DNA of 64,000 bases. Origin: Azolla caroliniana (taxonomy: Eukaryota; Polypodiophyta). The first letter of the stretch is position 1. Each line of letters opens with the position of its first letter. Position numbers and translations under genes: made by a program. A model generated the notes under the pieces. It was not told where the DNA came from and did not search any database. It saw only the letters and a program-made list of their open reading frames with translations. This document shows positions 40,201 to 53,518 of the stretch, in pieces. The DNA lies in the NCBI GenBank assembly GCA_043228905.1, contig JBHGNT010000032.1, forward strand, positions 1 to 64,000, given 5' to 3'.

Positions 40201-43100
40201 TTTACTCAAGGGCTCCTCTCTACTCCCTCCTCAAGTTTGCTATTTTCGTCATGTCTCTCGACCTGAGTTTCAAAATCTTGATTTTTTAATTCCATATCAC
40301 ACCTCACGTAGTTGGCTTCGATTTGCATGTTTGAACACAAAAATCCGATATCACACGAGCCAGGTATGAACATTTTAATTACTTAACGGCTCCTCTCAAC
40401 TCCCTCCTCAAGTTTGCTATTTTCTTCATGTCTCTCGACCTGAGTTTCAAAATCTTGATTTTTTAATTCCATATCATAGCTAGCGTTTCAAGCTTCGATT
40501 TGCATGTTTGAACACAAAAATCCGATATCACACGAGCCAGGTATGAACATTTTAATTTACTCAAGGGCTCCTCTCAACTCCCTCCTCAAGTTTGCTATTT
40601 TCGTCATGTCTCTCGACCTGAGTTTGAAATTCTTGATTTTTTAATTCCATAACATAGCTAGCGTTGTTAGCTTCGATTCGCATGTTTGAACACAAAAATC
40701 CGATATCACACGAGCCAGGTATGAACATTTTAATTTACTCAAGGGCTCCTCTCAACTCCCTCCTCAAGTTTGCTATTTTCGTCATGTCTCTCGACCTGAG
40801 TTTGAAATTCTTGATTTTTTAATTCCATAACATAGCTAGCGTTGTTAGCTTCGATTCGCATGTTTGAACACAAAAATCCGATATCACACGAGCCAGGTAT
40901 GAACATTTTAATTTACTCAAGGGCTGTTCTCAACTCACTCCTCAAATTTGCTATTTTCGTCATGTCTGTCGACCTGAGTTTCAAAATCTTGATTTTATAA
41001 TTCCATATCATAGCTCGCGTTGTTGGCTTCAATTCGCATGTTTGAACACAAAAATCCGATATCACACGAGCCAGGTATGAACATTTTAATTTACTCAAGG
41101 GCTCCTCTCAACTCCCTCCTCAAGTTTGCTATTTTCGTCATGTCTCTCGACCTGAGTTTGAAATTCTTGATTTTTTAATTCCATATCATAGCTAGCGTTG
41201 TTAGCTTCGATTTGCATGTTTGAACACAAAAATCCGATATCACACGACCCAGGTATGAACATTTTAATCTACTGAAGGGCTCCTCTCAACTCCCTCCTCA
41301 AGTTTGCTATTTTCTTCATGTCTCTCGACCTGAGTTTCAAAATCTTGATTTTTTAATTCCATATCATAGCTAGCATTTCAAGCTTCGATTTGCATGTTTG
41401 AACACAAAAATCCGATATCACACGAGCCAGGTATGAACATTTTAATTTACTCAAGGGCTCCTCTAAACTCCCTCCTCAAGTTTGCTATTTTCGTCATGTC
41501 TGTCGACCTGAGTTTGAAATTCTTGATTTTTTAATTCCATATCATAGCTAGCGTTGTTAGCTTCGATTTGCATGTTTGAACACAAAAATCCGATATCACA
41601 CGACCCAGGTATGAACATTTTAATCTACTCAAGGGCTCCTCTCAACTCCCTCCTCAAGTTTGCTATTTTCTTCATGTCTCTCGACCTGAGTTTCAAAATC
41701 TTGATTTTTTAATTCCATATCATACCTCACGTAGTTGGCTTCGATTCGCATGTTTGAACACAAAAATCCGATATCACACGAGCCAGGTATGAACATTTTA
41801 ATTTACTCAAGGGTTGTTCTCAACTCACTCCTCAAATTTGCTATTTTCGTCATGTCTCTCGACCTGAGTTTGAAATTCTTGATTTTTTAATTCCATATCA
41901 TAGCTAGCGTCGTTAGCTTCGATTTGCATGTTTGAACACAAAAATCCGATATCACACGACCCAGGTATGAACATTTTAATCTACTCAAGGGCTCCTCTCA
42001 ACTCCCTCCTCAAGTTTGCTATTTTCATCATGTCTCTCGACCTCAGTTTCAAAATCTTGATTCTTTAATTCCATATCATAGCTCGCGTTGTTGGCTTCGA
42101 TTTGCATGTTTGAACACAAAAATCCGATATCACACGAGCCAGGTATGAACATTTTAATTTACTCAAGGGCTCCTCTCAACTCCCTCCTCAAGTTTGCTAT
42201 TTTCGTCATGTCCCTCGACCTGAGTTTCAAAATCTTGATTTTTTAATTCATATCATAGCTAGCGTTTCAAGCTTCGATTTGCATGTTTGAACACAAAAAT
42301 CCGATATCACTAGAGCTAGGTATGAACATTTTAATTTACTCAAGGGCTCCTCTCAACTCCCTCCGCAAGTTTGCTATTTTCGTCATGTCTCTCGACCTGA
42401 GCTTCAAAATCTTGATTTTTTAATTCCATATCATAGCTCGCGTTGTTGGCTTCGATTCGCATGTTTGAACACAAAAATCCGATATCACACGAGCCAGGTA
42501 TGAACATTTTAATTTACTCAAGGGCTCCTCTCAACTCCCTCCTCAAGTTTGCTATTTTCGTCATGTCTCTCGACCTGAGTTTCAAAATCTTGATTTTTTA
42601 ATTCCATATCATACCTCACGTAGTTGGCTTCGATTCGCATGTTTGAACACAAAAATCCGATATCACACGAGCCAGGTATGAACATTTTAATTTACTCAAG
42701 GGCTGTTCTCAACTCACTCCTCAAATTTGCTATTTTCGTCATGTCTCTCGACCTGAGTTTCAAAATCTTTATTTTATAATTCCATATCATAGCTCGCGTT
42801 GTTGGCTTCAATTCGCATGTTTGAACACAAAAATCCAATATCACACGAGCCAGGTATGAACATTTTAATTTACTCAAGGGCTCCTATCAACTCACTCCTC
42901 AAATTTGCTATTTTCGTCATGTCTCTCGACCTGAGTTTCAAAATCTTGATTTTTAAATTCCATATCATAGCTCGCGTTGTTGGCTTCGATTCGCATGTTT
43001 GAACACAAAAATCCGATATCACACGAGCCAGGTATGAACATTTTAATTTACTCAAGGGCTCCTCTCAACTCCCTCCTCAAGTTTGCTATTTTCGTCATGT
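35689..43100 (+). repeat. 3736-bp (21 monomers minus 2 bp) tandem duplication, near-identical copies
   Basis: Copy 1 spans 35689-39424 and copy 2 spans 39425-43100. They match from the A/G mismatch at 35688/39424 to the C/A mismatch at 39365/43101. Several rare changes occur once per copy: ACTAGAGCTAGG near 38573 and 42309, CTCCGCAAG near 38626 and 42362, ATTCATATC near 38510 and 42246, CTCTAAACTCC near 37726 and 41462, and GTCTGTCGAC at two sites in each. I saw no difference between the copies where I compared them. Confidence 0.9.
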
Positions 43101-43904
43101 ATCTCGACCTGAGTTTGAAATTCTTGATTTTTTAATTCCATATCATAGCTAGCGTTGTTAGCTTCGATTCGCATGTTTGAACACAAAAATCCGATATCAC
43201 ACGAGCCAGGTATGAACATTTTAATTTACTCAAGGGCTCCTCTCAACTCCCTCCTCAAGTTTGCTATTTTCTTCATGTCTCTCGACCTGAGTTTCAAAAT
43301 CTTGATTTTTTAATTCCATATCATAGCTAGCGTTTCAAGCTTCGATTTGCATGTTTGAACACAAAAATCCGATATCACACGAGCCAGGTATGAACATTTT
43401 AATTTACTCAAGGGCTCCTCTCAACTCCCTCCTCAAGTTTGTTATTTTCGTCATGTCTCTCGACCTGAGTTTCAAAATCTTGATTTTTTAATTCCATATC
43501 ATACCTCACGTAGTTGGTTTCGATTCGCATGTTTGAACACAAAAATCCGATATCACACGAGCCAGGTATGAACATTTTAATTACTTAAGGGCTCCTCTCA
43601 ACTCCCTCCTCAAGTTTGCTATTTTCGTCATGTCTCTCGACCTGAGTTTCAAAATCTTGATTTTTTAATTCCATATCATAGCTCGCGTTGTTGGCTTCGA
43701 TTTGCATGTTTGAACACAAAAATCCGATATCACACGAGCCAGGTATGAACATTTTAATTACTTAAGGGCTCCTCTCAACTCCCTCCTCAAGTTTGCTATT
43801 TTCGTCATGTCTCTCGACCTGAGTTTCAAAATCTTGATTTTTTAATTCCATATCATACCTCACGTAGTTGGCTTCGAGTCGCATGTTTGAACACAAAAAT
43901 CCGA

Positions 43905-44193
43905 TATCACACGAGCCAGGTATGAACATTTTAATTACTTAAGGGCTCCTCTCAACTCCCTCCTCAAGTTTGCTATTTTCATCATGTCTCTCGACCTGAG
44001 TTTCAAATTCTTGATTTTTTAATTCCATATCATAGCTAGCGTTGTTAGCTTCAAGGGCTGTTCTCAACTCATTCCTCAAATTTGCTATTTTCGTCATGTC
44101 TCTCGACCTGAGTTTCAAAATCTTTATTTTATAATTCCATATCATAGCTCGCGTTGTTGGCTTCCATTCGCATGTTTGAACACAAAAATCCGA
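43905..44193 (+). repeat. Monomer pair with a 66-bp internal deletion
   Basis: At 44052/44053 the phrase GTTAGCTTC is joined directly to AAGGGCTGTTC. That skips the end of one monomer and the first part of the next. The distance between successive AAGGG positions (43941 to 44053) is 112 instead of 178, so 66 bp are missing. TC occurs at both ends of the lost segment, which fits a microhomology-mediated deletion or slippage. The conserved GAACACAAAAATCCGATATC region and the EcoRV site are lost here. I found no other deletion of this size in the array. Confidence 0.9.
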
Positions 44194-45411
44194 TATCACA
44201 CGAGCCAGGTATGAACATTTTAATTTAGTCAAGGGCTGTTCTCAACTCACTCCTCAAATTTGCTATTTTCGTCATGTCTCTCGACCTGAGTTTCAAAATC
44301 TTTATTTTATAATTCCATATCATAGCTCGCGTTGTTGGCTTCCATTCGCATGTTTGAACACAAAAATCCGATATCACACGAGCCAGGTATGAACATTTTA
44401 ATTTACTCAAGGGCTGTTCTCAACTCACTCCTCAAATTTGCTATTTTCGTCATGTCTCTCGACCTGAGTTTCAAAATCTTGATTTTATAATTCCATATCA
44501 TAGCTCGCGTTGTTGGCTTCAATTCGCATGTTTGAACACAAAAATCCGATATCACACGAGCCAGGTATGAACATTTTAATTTACTCAAGGGTTGTTCTCA
44601 ACTCACTCCTCAAATTTGCTATTTTCGTCATGTCTCTCGACCTGAGTTTCAAAACCTTTATTTTTTAATTCCATATCATAGCTCGCGTTGTTGGCTTCGA
44701 TTCGCATGTTTGAACACAAAAATCCGATATCACACGACCCAGGTATGAACATTTTAATCTACTCAAGGGCTCCTCTCAACTCCCTCCTCAAGTTTGCTAT
44801 TTTCATCATGTCTCTCGACCTGAGTTTCAAATTCTTGATTTTTTAATTCCATATCATAGCTAGCGTTGTTAGCTTCGATTCGCATGTTTGAACACAAAAA
44901 TCCGATATCACACGAGCCAGGTATGAACATTTTAATTTACTCAAGGGCTCCTCTCAACTCCCTCCTCAAGTTTGCTATTTTCGTCATGTATCTCGACCTG
45001 AGTTTGAAATTCTTGATTTTTTAATTCCATATCATACCTAGCGTTGTTAGCTTCGATTCGCAGGTTTGAACACAAAAATCCGATATCACACGAGCCAGGT
45101 ATGAACATTTTAATTTACTCAAGGGCTGTTCTCAACTCACTCCTCAAATTTGCTATTTTCGTCATGTCTCTCGACCTGAGTTTCAAAATCTTGATTTTAT
45201 AATTCCATATCATAGCTCGCGTTGTTGGCTTCAATTCGCATGTTTGAACACAAAAATCCGATATCACACGAGCCAGGTATGAACATTTTAATTTACTCAA
45301 GGGCTGTTCTCAACTCACTCCTCAAATTTGCTATTTTCGTCATGTCTCTCGACCTGAGTTTCAAAATCTTGATTTTATAATTCCATATCATAGCTCGCGT
45401 TGATGGCTTCA

Positions 45412-48400
45412 ATTCGCATGTTTGAACACAAAAATCCGATATCACACGAGCCAGGTATGAACATTTTAATTTACTCAAGGGTTGTTCTCAACTCACTCCT
45501 CAAATTTGCTATTTTTGTCATGTCTCTCGACCTGAGTTTGAAATTCTTGATTTTTTAATTCCATATCATAGCTAGCGTTGTTAGCTTCGATTTGCATGTT
45601 TGAACACAAAAATCCGATATCACACGACCCAGGTATGAACATTTTAATCTACTCAAGGGCTCCTCTCAACTCCCTCCTCAAGTTTGCTATTTTCATCATG
45701 TCTCTCGACCTGAGTTTCAAAATCTTGATTCTTTAATTCCATATCATAGCTCGCGTTGTTGGCTTCGATTTGCATGTTTGAACACAAAAATCCGATATCA
45801 CACGAGCCAGGTATGAACATTTTAATTTACTCAAGGGCTCCTCTCAACTCCCTCCTCAAGTTTGCTATTTTCGTCATGTCTCTCGACCTGAGTTTCAAAA
45901 TCTTGATTTTTTAATTCCATATCATACCTCACGTAGTTGGCTTCGATTTGCATGTTTGAACACAAAAATCCGATATCACACGACCCAGGTATGAACATTT
46001 TAATTTACTCAAGGGCTCCTCTCAACTCCCTCCTCAAGTTTGTTATTTTCGTCATGTCTCTCGACCTGAGTTTCAAAATCTTGATTTTTTAATTCCATAT
46101 CATACCTCACGTAGTTGGCTTCGATTCGCATGTTTGAACACAAAAATCCGATATCACACGAGCCAGGTATGAACATTTTAATTACTTAAGGGCTCCTCTC
46201 AACTCCCTCCTCAAGTTTGCTATTTTCGTCATGTCTCTCGACCTGAGTTTCAAAATCTTGATTTTTTAATTCCATATCATACCTCACGTAGTTGGCTTCG
46301 ATTCGCATGTTTGAACACAAAAATCCGATATCACACGAGCCAGGTATGAACATTTTAATTACTTAAGGGCTCCTCTCAACTCCCTCCTCAAGTTTGCTAT
46401 TTTCATCATGTCTCTCGACCTGAGTTTCAAATTCTTGATTTTTTAATTCCATATCATAGCTAGCGTTGTTGGCTTCGATTTGCATGTTTGAACACAAAAA
46501 TCCGATATCACACGAGCCAGGTATGAACATTTTAATTTACTCAAGGGCTCCTCTCAACTCACTCCTCAAATTTGCTATTTTCGTCATGTCTCTCGACCTG
46601 AGTTTCAAAATCTTTATTTTATAATTCCATATCATAGCTCGCGTTGTTGGCTTCAATTCGCATGTTTGAACACAAAAATCCGATATCACACGAGCCAGGT
46701 ATGAACATTTTAATTTACTCAAGGGCTCCTCTCAACTCCCTCCTCAAGTTTGCTATTTTCGTCATGTCTCTCGACCTGAGTTTCAAAATCTTGATTTTTA
46801 AATTCCATATCATAGCTCGCGTTGTTGGCTTCGATTCGCATGTTTGAACACAAAAATCCGATATCACACGAGCCAGGTATGAACATTTTAATTTACTCAA
46901 GGGCTCCTCTCAACTCCCTCCTCAAGTTTGCTATTTTCGTCATGTCTCTCGACCTGAGTTTGAAATTCTTGATTTTTTAATCCCATATCATAGCTAGCGT
47001 TGTTAGCTTCGATTCGCATGTTTGAACACAAAAATCCGATATCACACGAGCCAGGTATGAACATTTTAATTTACTCAAGGGCTGTTCTCAACTCACTCCT
47101 CAAATTTGCTATTTTCGTCATGTCTCTCGACCTGAGTTTCAAAATCTTGATTTTTTAATTCCATATCATAGCTCGCGTTGTTGGCTTCGATTCGCATGTT
47201 TAAACACAAAAATACGATATCACACGAGCCAGGTATGAACATTTTAATTTACTCAAGGGTTCCTCTCAACTCCCTCCTCAAGTTTGCTATTTTCGTCATG
47301 TCTCTCGACCTGAGTTTGAAATTCTTGATTTTTTAATTCCATATCATAGCTAGCGTCGTTAGCTTCGATTTGCATGTTTGAACACAAAAATCCGATATCA
47401 CACGACCCAGGTATGAACATTTTAATTTACTCAAGGGCTCCTCTCAACTCCCTCCTCAAGTTTGCTATTTTCGTCATGTCTCTCGACCTGAGTTTCAAAA
47501 TCTTGTTTTTTTAATTCCATATCATAGCTAGCGTTTCAAGCTTCGATTTGCATGTTTGAACACAAAAATCCGATATCACACGAGCCAGGTATGAACATTT
47601 TAATTTACTCAAGGGCTCCTCTCTACTCCCTCCTCAAGTTTGCTATTTTCGTCATGTCTCTCGACCTGAGTTTCAAAATCTTGATTTTTTAATTCCATAT
47701 CACACCTCACGTAGTTGGCTTCGATTTGCATGTTTGAACACAAAAATCCGATATCACACGAGCCAGGTATGAACATTTTAATTACTTAACGGCTCCTCTC
47801 AACTCCCTCCTCAAGTTTGCTATTTTCTTCATGTCTCTCGACCTGAGTTTCAAAATCTTGATTTTTTAATTCCATATCATAGCTAGCGTTTCAAGCTTCG
47901 ATTTGCATGTTTGAACACAAAAATCCGATATCACACGAGCCAGGTATGAACATTTTAATTTACTCAAGGGCTCCTCTCAACTCCCTCCTCAAGTTTGCTA
48001 TTTTCGTCATGTCTCTCGACCTGAGTTTGAAATTCTTGATTTTTTAATTCCATAACATAGCTAGCGTTGTTAGCTTCGATTCGCATGTTTGAACACAAAA
48101 ATCCGATATCACACGAGCCAGGTATGAACATTTTAATTTACTCAAGGGCTCCTCTCAACTCCCTCCTCAAGTTTGCTATTTTCGTCATGTCTCTCGACCT
48201 GAGTTTGAAATTCTTGATTTTTTAATTCCATAACATAGCTAGCGTTGTTAGCTTCGATTCGCATGTTTGAACACAAAAATCCGATATCACACGAGCCAGG
48301 TATGAACATTTTAATTTACTCAAGGGCTGTTCTCAACTCACTCCTCAAATTTGCTATTTTCGTCATGTCTCTCGACCTGAGTTTCAAAATCTTGATTTTA

Positions 48401-51400
48401 TAATTCCATATCATAGCTCGCGTTGTTGGCTTTAATTCGCATGTTTGAACACAAAAATCCGATATCACACGAGCCAGGTATGAACATTTTAATTTACTCA
48501 AGGGTTGTTCTCAACTCACTCCTCAAATTTGCTATTTTCGTCATGTCTCTCGACCTGAGTTTGAAATTCTTGATTTTTTAATTCCATATCATAGCTAGCG
48601 TCGTTAGCTTCGATTTGCATGTTTGAACACAAAAATCCGATATGACACGACCCAGGTATGAACATTTTAATCTACTCAAGGGCTCCTCTCAACTCCCTCC
48701 TCAAGTTTGCTATTTTCATCATGTCTCTCGACCTGAGTTTCAAAATCTTGATTCTTTAATTCCATATCATAACTCGCGTTGTTGGCTTCGATTTGCATGT
48801 TTGAACACAAAAATCCGATATCACACGAGCCAGGTATGAACACTTTAATTTACTCAAGGGCTCCTCTCAACTCCCTCCTCAAGTTTGCTATTTTCGTCAT
48901 GTCTCTCGACCTGAGTTTCAAAATCTTGATTTTTTAATTCCATATCATACCTCACGTAGTTGGCTTCGATTCGCATGTTTGAACACAAAAATCCGATATG
49001 ACACGAGCCAGGTATGAATATTTTAATTACTTAAGGGCTCCTCTCAACTCCCTCCTCAAGTTTGCTATTTTCGTCATGTCTCTCGACCTGAGTTTCAAAA
49101 TCTTGATTTTTTAATTCCATATCATAGCTAGCGTTGTTAGCTTCGATTCGCATGTTTGAACACAAAAATCCGATATCACACGAGCCAGGTATGAACATTT
49201 TAATTTACTCAAGGGCTCCTCTCAACTCCCTCCTCAAGTTTGTTATTTTCGTCATGCCTCTCGACCTGAGTTTCAAAATCTTGATTTTTTAATTCCATAT
49301 CATAGCTCGCGTTGTTGGCTTCGATTCGCATGTTTGAACACAAAAATCCGATATCACACGAGCCAGGTATGAACATTTTAATTTACTCAAGGGTTGTTCT
49401 CAACTCACTCCTCAAATTTGCTATTTTTGTCATGTCTCTCGACCTGAGTTTGAAATTCTTGATTTTTTAATTCCATATCATAGCTAGCGTTGTTAGCTTC
49501 GATTTGCATGTTTGAACACAAAAATCCGATATCACACGACCCAGGTATGAACATTTTAATCTACTCAAGGGCTCCTCTCAACTCCCTCCTCAAGTTTGCT
49601 ATTTTCATCATGTCTCTCGACCTGAGTTTCAAAATCTTGATTCTTTAATTCCATATCATAGCTCGCGTTGTTGGCTTCGATTTGCATGTTTGAACACAAA
49701 AATCCGATATCACACGAGCCAGGTATGAACATTTTAATTTACTCAAGGGCTCCTCTCAACTCCCTCCTCAAGTTTGCTATTTTCGTCATGTCTCTCGACC
49801 TGAGTTTCAAAATCTTGATTTTTTAATTCCATATCATACCTCACGTAGTTGGCTTCGATTTGCATGTTTGAACACAAAAATCCGATATCACACGACCCAG
49901 GTATGAACATTTTAATTTACTCAAGGGCTCCTCTCAACTCCCTCCTCAAGTTTGTTATTTTCGTCATGTCTCTCGACCTGAGTTTCAAAATCTTGATTTT
50001 TTAATTCCATATCATACCTCACGTAGTTGGCTTCGATTCGCATGTTTGAACACAAAAATCCGATATCACACGAGCCAGGTATGAACATTTTAATTACTTA
50101 AGGGCTCCTCTCAACTCCCTCCTCAAGTTTGCTATTTTCGTCATGTCTCTCGACCTGAGTTTCAAAATCTTGATTTTTTAATTCCATATCATACCTCACG
50201 TAGTTGGCTTCGATTCGCATGTTTGAACACAAAAATCCGATATCACACGAGCCAGGTATGAACATTTTAATTACTTAAGGGCTCCTCTCAACTCCCTCCT
50301 CAAGTTTGCTATTTTCATCATGTCTCTCGACCTGAGTTTCAAATTCTTGATTTTTTAATTCCATATCATAGCTAGCGTTGTTGGCTTCGATTTGCATGTT
50401 TGAACACAAAAATCCGATATCACACGAGCCAGGTATGAACATTTTAATTTACTCAAGGGCTCCTCTCAACTCACTCCTCAAATTTGCTATTTTCGTCATG
50501 TCTCTCGACCTGAGTTTCAAAATCTTTATTTTATAATTCCATATCATAGCTCGCGTTGTTGGCTTCAATTCGCATGTTTGAACACAAAAATCCGATATCA
50601 CACGAGCCAGGTATGAACATTTTAATTTACTCAAGGGCTCCTCTCAACTCCCTCCTCAAGTTTGCTATTTTCGTCATGTCTCTCGACCTGAGTTTCAAAA
50701 TCTTGATTTTTAAATTCCATATCATAGCTCGCGTTGTTGGCTTCGATTCGCATGTTTGAACACAAAAATCCGATATCACACGAGCCAGGTATGAACATTT
50801 TAATTTACTCAAGGGCTCCTCTCAACTCCCTCCTCAAGTTTGCTATTTTCGTCATGTCTCTCGACCTGAGTTTGAAATTCTTGATTTTTTAATCCCATAT
50901 CATAGCTAGCGTTGTTAGCTTCGATTCGCATGTTTGAACACAAAAATCCGATATCACACGAGCCAGGTATGAACATTTTAATTTACTCAAGGGCTGTTCT
51001 CAACTCACTCCTCAAATTTGCTATTTTCGTCATGTCTCTCGACCTGAGTTTCAAAATCTTGATTTTTTAATTCCATATCATAGCTCGCGTTGTTGGCTTC
51101 GATTCGCATGTTTAAACACAAAAATACGATATCACACGAGCCAGGTATGAACATTTTAATTTACTCAAGGGTTCCTCTCAACTCCCTCCTCAAGTTTGCT
51201 ATTTTCGTCATGTCTCTCGACCTGAGTTTGAAATTCTTGATTTTTTAATTCCATATCATAGCTAGCGTCGTTAGCTTCGATTTGCATGTTTGAACACAAA
51301 AATCCGATATCACACGACCCAGGTATGAACATTTTAATCGACTCAAGGGCTCCTCTCAACTCCCTCCTCAAGTTTGCTATTTTCATCATGTCTCTCGACC

Positions 51401-53518
51401 TGAGTTTCAAAATCTTGTTTTTTTAATTCCATATCATAGCTAGCGTTTCAAGCTTCGATTTGCATGTTTGAACACAAAAATCCGATATCACACGAGCCAG
51501 GTATGAACATTTTAATTTACTCAAGGGCTCCTCTCTACTCCCTCCTCAAGTTTGCTATTTTCGTCATGTCTCTCGACCTGAGTTTCAAAATCTTGATTTT
51601 TTAATTCCATATCACACCTCACGTAGTTGGCTTCGATTTGCATGTTTGAACACAAAAATCCGATATCACACGAGCCAGGTATGAACATTTTAATTACTTA
51701 ACGGCTCCTCTCAACTCCCTCCTCAAGTTTGCTATTTTCTTCATGTCTCTCGACCTGAGTTTCAAAATCTTGATTTTTTAATTCCATATCATAGCTAGCG
51801 TTTCAAGCTTCGATTTGCATGTTTGAACACAAAAATCCGATATCACACGAGCCAGGTATGAACATTTTAATTTACTCAAGGGCTCCTCTCAACTCCCTCC
51901 TCAAGTTTGCTATTTTCGTCATGTCTCTCGACCTGAGTTTGAAATTCTTGATTTTTTAATTCCATAACATAGCTAGCGTTGTTAGCTTCGATTCGCATGT
52001 TTGAACACAAAAATCCGATATCACACGAGCCAGGTATGAACATTTTAATTTACTCAAGGGCTCCTCTCAACTCCCTCCTCAAGTTTGCTATTTTCGTCAT
52101 GTCTCTCGACCTGAGTTTGAAATTCTTGATTTTTTAATTCCATAACATAGCTAGCGTTGTTAGCTTCGATTCGCATGTTTGAACACAAAAATCCGATATC
52201 ACACGAGCCAGGTATGAACATTTTAATTTACTCAAGGGCTGTTCTCAACTCACTCCTCAAATTTGCTATTTTCGTCATGTCTCTCGACCTGAGTTTCAAA
52301 ATCTTGATTTTATAATTCCATATCATAGCTCGCGTTGTTGGCTTTAATTCGCATGTTTGAACACAAAAATCCGATATCACACGAGCCAGGTATGAACATT
52401 TTAATTTACTCAAGGGTTGTTCTCAACTCACTCCTCAAATTTGCTATTTTCGTCATGTCTCTCGACCTGAGTTTGAAATTCTTGATTTTTTAATTCCATA
52501 TCATAGCTAGCGTCGTTAGCTTCGATTTGCATGTTTGAACACAAAAATCCGATATGACACGACCCAGGTATGAACATTTTAATCTACTCAAGGGCTCCTC
52601 TCAACTCCCTCCTCAAGTTTGCTATTTTCATCATGTCTCTCGACCTGAGTTTCAAAATCTTGATTCTTTAATTCCATATCATAACTCGCGTTGTTGGCTT
52701 CGATTTGCATGTTTGAACACAAAAATCCGATATCACACGAGCCAGGTATGAACACTTTAATTTACTCAAGGGCTCCTCTCAACTCCCTCCTCAAGTTTGC
52801 TATTTTCGTCATGTCTCTCGACCTGAGTTTCAAAATCTTGATTTTTTAATTCCATATCATACCTCACGTAGTTGGCTTCGATTCGCATGTTTGAACACAA
52901 AAATCCGATATGACACGAGCCAGGTATGAATATTTTAATTACTTAAGGGCTCCTCTCAACTCCCTCCTCAAGTTTGCTATTTTCGTCATGTCTCTCGACC
53001 TGAGTTTCAAAATCTTGATTTTTTAATTCCATATCATAGCTAGCGTTGTTAGCTTCGATTCGCATGTTTGAACACAAAAATCCGATATCACACGAGCCAG
53101 GTATGAACATTTTAATTTACTCAAGGGCTCCTCTCAACTCCCTCCTCAAGTTTGTTATTTTCGTCATGCCTCTCGACCTGAGTTTCAAAATCTTGATTTT
53201 TTAATTCCATATCATAGCTCGCGTTGTTGGCTTCGATTCGCATGTTTGAACACAAAAATCCGATATCACACGAGCCAGGTATGAACATTTTAATTTACTC
53301 AAGGGTTGTTCTCAACTCACTCCTCAAATTTGCTATTTTTGTCATGTCTCTCGACCTGAGTTTGAAATTCTTGATTTTTTAATTCCATATCATAGCTAGC
53401 GTTGTTAGCTTCGATTTGCATGTTTGAACACAAAAATCCGATATCACACGACCCAGGTATGAACATTTTAATCTACTCAAGGGCTCCTCTCAACTCCCTC
53501 CTCAAGTTTGCTATTTTC
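45412..53518 (+). repeat. 3912-bp (22 monomers minus 4 bp) tandem duplication, 2.07 copies
   Basis: Sequence at x and x+3912 matches from 45412 (after the A/G mismatch at 45411/49323) to 49606/53518 (before A/G at 49607/53519). Markers pair as expected: GATATGACACG near 48641 and 52553, GAATATTTTAATTACTT near 49016 and 52928, CATGCCTCTCG near 49255 and 53167, and ATAACTCGCG near 48770 and 52682. One cluster of differences lies at 47427-47473 against 51339-51385. Parts of the unit also match the 3736-bp duplication at offsets of 11315 and 15051 bp, so the two higher-order repeats are related. Confidence 0.9.

Noticed and set aside
43939-44232. 97-codon - strand open frame
   Set aside because: It is created by the 66-bp deletion at 44052, which joins frames from two monomers. 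An accident of the deletion, not a gene.
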